Positions 58,599 through 64,000 of a stretch of 64,000 nucleotides of DNA are shown here, piece by piece; position 1 is the stretch's first letter, and every line of letters begins with the position of its first letter. The DNA comes from Pseudoduganella flava. Lineage in GTDB: Bacteria; Pseudomonadota; Gammaproteobacteria; Burkholderiales; Burkholderiaceae_D. Under the pieces are notes generated by a model. It saw only the letters and a program-made list of their open reading frames with translations. It was not told where the DNA came from and ran no database searches. The translations under genes were made by a program, and so were the position numbers. The stretch spans positions 124,001 to 188,000 of the forward strand of contig NZ_VLKW01000007.1 of assembly GCF_007830495.1 (NCBI RefSeq), written 5' to 3'.

Positions 58599-61500
58599 CG
58601 GGTACTCCGGTAGAGGAAGGCTGTGCGGCACGGCGGGCGTGCCGGTCATGCACGAGACTGAAAACGACGGGCACGAACACCAGCGTGGCCAAGGTCGAGC
58701 AAATCAGGCCGCCGATGACGGCGCGGCCCAGCGGCGCATTCTGTTCGCCGCCTTCGCCCAGCCCCAGCGCCATCGGCAGCATGCCGATGATCATCGCCAG
58801 TGCCGTCATCAGCACGGGGCGGAAGCGCACGTAGCCCGCTTCCAGCGCGGCGGCGGAGGCGTCGCCCAGTTCGGCCAGGCGTTCGCGAGCGAAGCTGATC
58901 ACCAGCACGCTGTTGGCGGTGGCCACGCCCATGCACATGATGGCGCCCGTCAGCGCGGGCACGGACAGCGTGGTGCCCGTCACGAACAGCATCCACACGA
59001 TGCCGGCCAGCGCGGCCGGCAGCGCGGACACGATCACGGCCGGGTCGAGCCACGACTGGAAATTCACGACGATCAGGAGGTAGATCAGCACGATCGCGCC
59101 CAACAGGCCGAACAGCAGGCCGGAGAAGGCGCGCTCCATCGTCTGCACCTGGCCCAGCACTTCGACGGAGGCACCTTTCGGCACGTCGGCCTTCGTGTCG
59201 GCCAGCACCTTGCGGATGTCGCGCGCCACGCCGCCCAGGTCGCGGTCCTGCGTCGTCGCGTGGATCTGCACCATCGGCTGCACGTCATACTGGCTGATCA
59301 ACGCGCTGCCGTTCGATCGTTCGATGCTGGCGATGCTGCCCAGGGTAGCCGCGTTCGCGTTGCTGCCGTTACCGACCGGGAGATTGGACAGCGCGGCCAA
59401 CGAGTCCATTTCGTACTGGGGCGTCTGCATCACGATCGGGTACGTCACACCGTTCTGCGGATTGAGCCAGTAGGTGGGCGACACCTGGCTGCTGCCGGCG
59501 AGGTTGACGACGAGGCTGTTGGTGACGTCGCGCGTCGTCAGGCCGAGGAGCTGCGCCTGCGTGCGGTCGACGTCCACGTTGAACATCGGCGCGCGGTTCG
59601 ACTGCTGGATGCGGGCATCGACGACGCCGGGGATCGCCTTGATGCGCTTCAGCAGTTGCTGGGCATACGCGTAGTTGGCGGCGACGTCGCGGCCGCGCAC
59701 CTGCACATCGACGGGCGCGGGGGCGCCGAAGTTCAGGATCTGGCTGACGATGTCGGCCGGCGGGAACGAGAACGTCGTGTCCGGGAACTGGCGCGGCAGC
59801 TCGTCGCGCAGCTTGCGCACGTAATCTGCCGTCGGGCCGTGGCCCTCCTTCAGCGCGATCTGGAAGTCGCCGTCCTGCGAGCCCATCGTGCCCGTGTTGT
59901 TGTACGTGAGGTTGATCGACGACGACGGCAGGCCGATGTTGTCGACCAGCGTTTCGATCTCGGCGGACGGGATCACGCGGCGGATCGCCTGCTCGATCTG
60001 GGCGAAGCGCACCGCCGTCTCTTCCACGCGCGTACCGACCGGCACACGCACGTGCATCAACACCTGGCCGGAATCGACGGACGGGAAGAAGTTACTGCCG
60101 ATGAAGGGCAGCAGCGCGAACGACAGCAGCACGACGCCAAGGAACACGACGATGAACAGCGGCCGGCGCGCGATGGCGCCCCTCAGCACGCCGTGGTAGC
60201 CCTCGCGCAGCTTCTCGAAGCGGGCTTCGAAGCCGCGCTGGAAGCGCGCCAGCGGATTGCCGCCTTCGGACAGATGGCCGTGCGGCACATGGGCGCGCAA
60301 CAGCCAGTTCGCCATCGTCGGCACCAGCGTGCGCGACAGGATGAACGAGCACACCATCGCGAAGATCACGGCTTCCGCCATCGGCACGAACAGGTAGCGC
60401 GCCACGCCTTCCAGGAAGAACATCGGGATGAACACGATGCAGATGCACAGCAGCGACACGAGCGCCGGCGTGACGATCTGCTGGGCGCCGTCGAGGATCG
60501 ACGTCTCGACGTCCTTGCCCTGCTCCAGGTGCCAGTTGATGTTCTCGATCGTCACCGTCGCATCGTCGACGAGGATGCCGACGGCCAGCGCGAGACCGCC
60601 CAGGGTCATCAGGTTCAACGTCTCGCCCAGCGCGGCCAGCGCGATGATGGAACCCAGGATCGACAGCGGGATCGATACGGCGATGATCACCGTCGAGCGC
60701 CAGCTGCCGAGGAACAGCAGGATCATGATGCTCGTCAGCGCGGCGGCGATCGCGCCTTCCAGCGCCACGCCTTTCACGGCGGCGCGCACGAACACTGACT
60801 GGTCGTTGATCGGCACGACCTTCAGGGCATCGGGCAGGCCGGCGCGCAGCTGATCGAGCTTGGCGCGCACGCCGTCGACGATCGCCAAGGTCGATGCGGA
60901 GCCGTTCTTCAGCACGGACATCAGCACCGAGCGGCCACCGTCCACGTGCACGATATTCGTCTGCGGCGCATTGCCGTCGTGGACGTCGGCCACATCGCGC
61001 AGGTACACGGTGGTGCCGTTCACCACCTTCACTGGCAGGCGCCCCAGGTCGTCGATGGCGGACGGTGCGCTGTTCAGCTGGATCGTGTATTCAAGTGTAT
61101 CGATCTTCTGCGTGCCCACCGGCGTGAGCACGTTCTGCGCCGCGAGCGCGGTGGCGATGTCCTGCGCGGACAGGCCCAGTGCCTGCAGTGCCGCCGGCTT
61201 CACGTCGATCTGCACCTGCCGCTGCTTGCCGCCGTACGGCAGCGGGATCGCGGCGCCGGGCACGGTGACCAGCGGCGTGCGCAGCGTGTTCATGCCCAGG
61301 TCGAACAGCTGCTGCTCGGAGAGGCCGGCGCCGGACAGCGCCAGCTGCAGGATCGGCACCGTCGCGGCGTTGTAGTTCAGGATCAGCGGCGGCGTGATCC
61401 CGGCCGGCATCTGCCGCAGCGCGCTCTGCGCGATCGCCGTCACTTGCGCATTCGCAACCGCGATGTCGACACCGGGCTGGAAGAAGATCTTCACGATCGA

Positions 61501-61773
61501 CACGCCCTGATACGTATTCGCTTCGATGTGCTCGATGTCGTTGACGGTCGTCGTCAGTGTGCGCTGGAACAGCGTCGACACGCGGCCGGCCATCTGGTCC
61601 GGCGGCAGGCCCGTGTACTGCCAGGCCACCGCGATGACGGGGATGCGGATGTTGGGGAAGATGTCGGTCGGCGTGCGCAGAGCGGCCAGCGGGCCGATGA
61701 TCAGGATCAGCAACGCGAGGACGACGAACGTGTACGGGCGCCGCAACGCGACGCGGACTGCACCTAGCAGCAT
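58588..61773 (-). CDS. RND-type efflux pump permease (AcrB/HAE family)
   Basis: Protein of 1061 aa with twelve helices and two large periplasmic loops. The first helix (FVVLALLILIIGPLAALRTP) and the pore region FPNIRIPVIAVAWQYTGLPP are typical. The proton-relay Asp pair is in AVGILVDDATVTIENINWHL (TM4), and a second conserved block is ALTGAIMCMGVATANSVLVI (TM10). It exports drugs or small organic molecules with its adaptor. It is first in the operon. Substrate cannot be told from sequence; the subgroup looks closer to MdtB/MexF-like HAE pumps than to heavy-metal CusA. Confidence 0.94.
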   Translation of the reverse strand: MLLGAVRVALRRPYTFVVLALLILIIGPLAALRTPTDIFPNIRIPVIAVAWQYTGLPPDQMAGRVSTLFQRTLTTTVNDIEHIEANTYQGVSIVKIFFQPGVDIAVANAQVTAIAQSALRQMPAGITPPLILNYNAATVPILQLALSGAGLSEQQLFDLGMNTLRTPLVTVPGAAIPLPYGGKQRQVQIDVKPAALQALGLSAQDIATALAAQNVLTPVGTQKIDTLEYTIQLNSAPSAIDDLGRLPVKVVNGTTVYLRDVADVHDGNAPQTNIVHVDGGRSVLMSVLKNGSASTLAIVDGVRAKLDQLRAGLPDALKVVPINDQSVFVRAAVKGVALEGAIAAALTSIMILLFLGSWRSTVIIAVSIPLSILGSIIALAALGETLNLMTLGGLALAVGILVDDATVTIENINWHLEQGKDVETSILDGAQQIVTPALVSLLCICIVFIPMFFLEGVARYLFVPMAEAVIFAMVCSFILSRTLVPTMANWLLRAHVPHGHLSEGGNPLARFQRGFEARFEKLREGYHGVLRGAIARRPLFIVVFLGVVLLSFALLPFIGSNFFPSVDSGQVLMHVRVPVGTRVEETAVRFAQIEQAIRRVIPSAEIETLVDNIGLPSSSINLTYNNTGTMGSQDGDFQIALKEGHGPTADYVRKLRDELPRQFPDTTFSFPPADIVSQILNFGAPAPVDVQVRGRDVAANYAYAQQLLKRIKAIPGVVDARIQQSNRAPMFNVDVDRTQAQLLGLTTRDVTNSLVVNLAGSSQVSPTYWLNPQNGVTYPIVMQTPQYEMDSLAALSNLPVGNGSNANAATLGSIASIERSNGSALISQYDVQPMVQIHATTQDRDLGGVARDIRKVLADTKADVPKGASVEVLGQVQTMERAFSGLLFGLLGAIVLIYLLIVVNFQSWLDPAVIVSALPAALAGIVWMLFVTGTTLSVPALTGAIMCMGVATANSVLVISFARERLAELGDASAAALEAGYVRFRPVLMTALAMIIGMLPMALGLGEGGEQNAPLGRAVIGGLICSTLATLVFVPVVFSLVHDRHARRAAQPSSTGVPDAI

Positions 61774-61954
61774 GGGAACTCCAGAGGTCGGGGCCCGGTG
61801 GACGATCAGGCAAGGGAAATCCCTCTACTGTAGCCGGCAGGGGCCGTGTCGATAAGTTGCCCCAAGCCGCATGGGCTTATGAGCCGGACTTATCAATTGC
61901 AAATTGGCATGACATATCCTACCGGAATGAACAAATTCTTGTGTAGCACAATGT

Positions 61955-62075
61955 AACGGCCGAGATCGTGTCCCTCTGGGGTCAGACCCGGACAGGACAC
62001 GAGCTCGACTGCTGAACGGCCGAGCTCGTGTCCGATTTCGGGGTTGACCCCACGGTGGACACGGGCTCGGCCGTT
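61955..62075. repeat. Two tandem copies of the 50-60-bp inverted repeat family
   Basis: The 313-bp gap 61774-62086 contains no gene that I can support. Copy A (61955-62007) has arms CGAGATCGTGTCC and GGACACGAGCTCG, one mismatch, around GGGTCAGACCC. Copy B (62015-62075) has 19-bp arms at 62015-62033 and 62057-62075, one mismatch, around GGGGTTGACCCC. Both share CGTGTCC/GGACACG and an outer ACGGC-type arm with the element at 1108-1168. The rest of the gap (61774-61954) is AT-richer and presumably carries the RND promoter. Confidence 0.85.
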
Positions 62076-62086
62076 GATCTGGCGTG

Positions 62087-62695
62087 TCAGCGGCGCGCCG
62101 ACAGGTCCATCGTGAAGGTCAGCGGCGCCGCGCCGCCGCCGTGCATCGTGATCGTGGCGCTGCCGGCGCCGGGCAGCGCGAACTCGGTGGGCGCTTGCGG
62201 GGATGGGGGCAGTACCGCGCCCGGCGTTGCCTGCGTCACGGCGGCCACCCAGATGGTCGGGCGGAATGCGAAGTGCGCCTTCGCGCCCGGCGCAAAGTTC
62301 GGCTTGCGGGCCAGGGGCCGGTCGCCGCGCCGCACCTCGGCGGTGAACGTCACGCGCGGCGTGCCGTTGTGGACCTCGAATTCCGCGGGATGCAGGGACG
62401 CGTGGCTGGTGGGCCGCAACAGCTCGCCCGAATGGTCGGTAATCACTTCGAACACGTCGCCGGGCGCCACCGGGTGCATCGGCGTCTGGTTGTTCCAGTT
62501 GTCCACCAGGTGGATCGTCAACCCGGCGGGCACGTCGAACGTGTAGGGCTTGTCGCGCGCAGGTTGCCCGATCACGTGCCATGCCAGAGGTTCGTCGTTC
62601 GCGCCCCCTGCCATATTGCGTTGATAGAAGACGACGCTGACGTCGCCGCTGTCGGCGGCCTCGTTGATGAAGGTGAGCTGGGTGGGTTGATTCAT
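62087..62695 (-). CDS. Uncharacterised 202-aa protein coupled to a MerR regulator
   Basis: Its start overlaps the MerR gene stop by ATGA, so it is probably the regulator's main target. There is no signal peptide or membrane helix. It starts MNQPTQLTFINEAADSGDVS and looks beta-rich, with SVVFYQRNMAGGANDEPLAW, YTFDVPAGLTIHLVDNWNN and a C-terminal ATITMHGGGAAPLTFTMDLS. That pattern suggests a beta-sandwich of fewer than 200 residues. I do not recognise the family. The repeat pair lies directly downstream. Confidence 0.75.
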   Translation of the reverse strand: MNQPTQLTFINEAADSGDVSVVFYQRNMAGGANDEPLAWHVIGQPARDKPYTFDVPAGLTIHLVDNWNNQTPMHPVAPGDVFEVITDHSGELLRPTSHASLHPAEFEVHNGTPRVTFTAEVRRGDRPLARKPNFAPGAKAHFAFRPTIWVAAVTQATPGAVLPPSPQAPTEFALPGAGSATITMHGGGAAPLTFTMDLSARR

Positions 62696-63147
62696 GAGTG
62701 GGCTCCTTGTCGGGATGGTGGACGGCCCCCGCCGTGCTGCGGCTGCGGGCCCAGCGCACCGGCCGCCGCGGCGTGCAGGATGCGCTGGAACGTCGGGCAT
62801 TCGAGGTGGTTGGGTGCCTGGCAGCGGGCTGCGTGGCGCAGGCCGTCGCGCAGCGCCGTCAGCCGGCGGATCGTGCGGTCGAGGTCATCGGCCTTCGCCA
62901 GCAGCAGCGCGCGGTCGATGTTCAACTTGCCCTCCTGCGTGAACATGGCGCCGATCTCGTCGAGCGTGAAGCCGGACGCGCGGCCCAGCGCGATCAGCGC
63001 GAGCCGTTCCAGTACGGCCCCGTCGAACAGCCGGCGCAAGCCATGCCGGCCGCTCGCCGCGATCAGCCCCTTCGCTTCGTAGTAGCGCAGCGCGGACGGC
63101 GCCATGCCGCTGCGCCGGGCCACCTCGCCGATATCCAGTAACGCCAT
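62692..63147 (-). CDS. MerR-family transcriptional regulator
   Basis: Protein of 151 aa; start at 63147. The HTH is DIGEVARRSGMAPSALRYYE at 5-24, with the wing LIAASGRHGLRRLFD. A dimerisation helix follows (about 75-110). The C-terminal RCQAPNHLECPTFQRIL has two Cys that could bind metal or sense redox, as in other MerR subgroups. It is followed by a Gly/Pro/His-rich tail. It is cotranscribed with the 202-aa gene. The ligand is unknown. Confidence 0.88.
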   Translation of the reverse strand: MALLDIGEVARRSGMAPSALRYYEAKGLIAASGRHGLRRLFDGAVLERLALIALGRASGFTLDEIGAMFTQEGKLNIDRALLLAKADDLDRTIRRLTALRDGLRHAARCQAPNHLECPTFQRILHAAAAGALGPQPQHGGGRPPSRQGAHS

Positions 63148-63296
63148 GCCGACCTCGATAGGATGTGACGCGGCACGATACCATGACCGCACGCCGCCGG
63201 CAGAGGGCTTGCGGAGCCCCGCTTAAAAGTCCATTAATCGCCCGCCGCTATACTGGCGCACTCCAACTGCGTGCCGCCCTTGCGCCTCCATCATCC

Positions 63297-63962
63297 ATGC
63301 ACCTCCTTCTCGTCGAGGACGACCCGATGCTTGCCGCCGCCGTCTGCGAGCGCGCGCGGCAAGCCGGCCTTTGCATCGACCATGCGCGCGATGCGCCGGC
63401 GGCCCGCGTCGCGCTGGTCGATCACGCCTATTCCGCGATCCTGCTCGACCTGGGCCTGCCCGGCGAATCCGGGCTCGTGCTGCTGCAAGGCCTGCGCGCA
63501 GCGTACGACGCCACGCCCGTGATCGTGCTGACGGCGCGCGGCCAGATGTCCGAGCGCATTGCCGGCCTGGATGCGGGCGCGGACGACTACCTGGTCAAGC
63601 CGTTCGACTTCGACGAGCTGTGGGCGCGGCTGCGCGCGGTGACGCGGCGCAGCGAAGGCAAGGCCGTGCCGGTCCTCACGTGCGGCGACGTGCGCCTGGA
63701 CCTGGCCACGCAGCGCGTCACGCGGGCCGGCACGCCCGTCACGCTGAGCGCCTTCGAATACCGCACACTGCTTGTCTTCATGGAGCGGGCCAACCGCATC
63801 GTCACGCGCGCGCAGCTGGAGACCCTGATCTACGGCGACGGCAGCGACATCGGCAGCAACACGGTCGCCGTGTTCATCCACCAGCTGCGCCGCAAGCTGG
63901 GCGAACGGATCATCGAAACCGTGCATGGCCAGGGCTATGTGCTGCGCAAGGAGAGCGCGTGA
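63297..63962 (+). CDS. OmpR/PhoB-family response regulator (QseB/TctD-like)
   Basis: Protein of 221 aa. The receiver (1-115) has LLLVEDDPMLAAAV, the phospho-acceptor in AILLDLGLPGESGL, Thr in VIVLTARGQM and Lys in DDYLVKPFDFDEL. The C-terminal winged helix (about 125-221) shows LSAFEYRTLLVFMERANRIV and SNTVAVFIHQLRRKLGERII, with the final GQGYVLRK. It overlaps a kinase gene that leaves the window. The start at 63297 opens directly on the receiver. Confidence 0.92.
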   Translation: MHLLLVEDDPMLAAAVCERARQAGLCIDHARDAPAARVALVDHAYSAILLDLGLPGESGLVLLQGLRAAYDATPVIVLTARGQMSERIAGLDAGADDYLVKPFDFDELWARLRAVTRRSEGKAVPVLTCGDVRLDLATQRVTRAGTPVTLSAFEYRTLLVFMERANRIVTRAQLETLIYGDGSDIGSNTVAVFIHQLRRKLGERIIETVHGQGYVLRKESA

Positions 63963-64000
63963 CATCGCTGCGCGCCCGCCTGCGCGCCGTCCTCGGCCTG
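63959..64000 (+). CDS. Start of a sensor histidine kinase gene, 3' truncated by the window
   Basis: A GTG at 63959 overlaps the response regulator stop (GTGA). The 14 codons visible give MTSLRARLRAVLGL, a basic start leading into a hydrophobic helix as in QseC-like sensor kinases. Identification rests on the coupling with an OmpR-type regulator and this short N-terminus only. Confidence 0.6.
   Translation, partial: MTSLRARLRAVLGL

Noticed and set aside
58459..60798. Long rightward open frame opposite the RND pump and adaptor
   Set aside because: His/Arg/Gln-rich shadow with no motif; the leftward pump frame is complete.
1..64000. CRISPR array, tRNA, rRNA, integrase, IS element
   Set aside because: No regularly spaced direct repeats of 24-40 bp, no tRNA cloverleaf or CCA end, no transposase or integrase motif found on either strand by reading.

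Overview
The window is high-GC, densely packed DNA that reads as a betaproteobacterial chromosome, most likely Oxalobacteraceae (Massilia / Telluria / Pseudoduganella group). This is inferred from gene content: a PhaM-type PHA-granule protein, PEP-CTERM-like surface proteins, a gallate meta-cleavage cluster, TamA/TamB, MksB-type condensin genes, and dispersed hairpin repeats built on GGGG-N4/5-CCCC cores. I see no rRNA, tRNA, CRISPR array, insertion sequence, integrase or phage gene. Most genes have good Shine-Dalgarno sequences and many overlap by ATGA, so these are compact operons.

Region by region. 1-5.7 kb: a truncated HD-GYP response regulator, a double-GAF sensor kinase, an uncharacterised 181-aa protein behind a LexA-like SOS box, a short porin and a small membrane protein. 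5.7-12.8 kb: queC (queuosine synthesis) divergent from tamA-tamB (outer-membrane protein assembly). 12.8-14.5 kb: small orphans and a CcdC-like membrane protein coupled to an unknown 299-aa protein. 14.5-23.5 kb: a leftward operon (GbsR-type regulator, DCC thiol-disulfide protein, TIGR01777 epimerase) divergent from a complete zeaxanthin-glucoside carotenoid cluster crtE-crtX-crtY-crtI-crtB, with crtZ convergent and overlapping crtB; a DUF2141 protein follows. 23.5-26.3 kb: a cohesin-like, PEP-CTERM-like anchored protein next to a secreted SGNH hydrolase that ends in a dockerin. This is a possible two-piece surface-display system.

26.5-31.5 kb: a three-gene condensin operon mksF-mksE-mksB, without a nearby MksG/JetD nuclease. 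31.7-34.5 kb: two DUF3108 proteins and phaM. 34.5-37 kb: a soluble two-component pair (kinase, and a receiver-TPR protein). 37-39.3 kb: mnmC with a degenerate methyltransferase half, overlapping tag. 39.4-41.5 kb: OsmC-like protein, DUF4142 protein, HxlR regulator. 41.7-45 kb: a receiver/AraC-type regulator, then a BlaI - M56/TonB - SIMPL-domain cassette. 45-47.2 kb: a PnuC-like transporter and a TPR methyltransferase.

47.3-55.6 kb: a full gallate catabolic locus. The rightward arm holds an aromatic-acid MFS importer, gallate dioxygenase and a porin. The leftward arm holds tautomerase, hydratase and aldolase, and a LysR-type regulator with two HTH modules is divergent from that arm. Together they would take gallate to pyruvate and oxaloacetate. 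55.8-57.4 kb: a 71-aa protein, a siderophore-interacting ferric reductase and a MarR regulator with a clear operator. 57.5-61.8 kb: an RND efflux adaptor-pump pair. 62-64 kb: hairpin repeats, a MerR regulator coupled to an unknown 202-aa protein, and an OmpR-type response regulator whose kinase partner runs off the end of the window.
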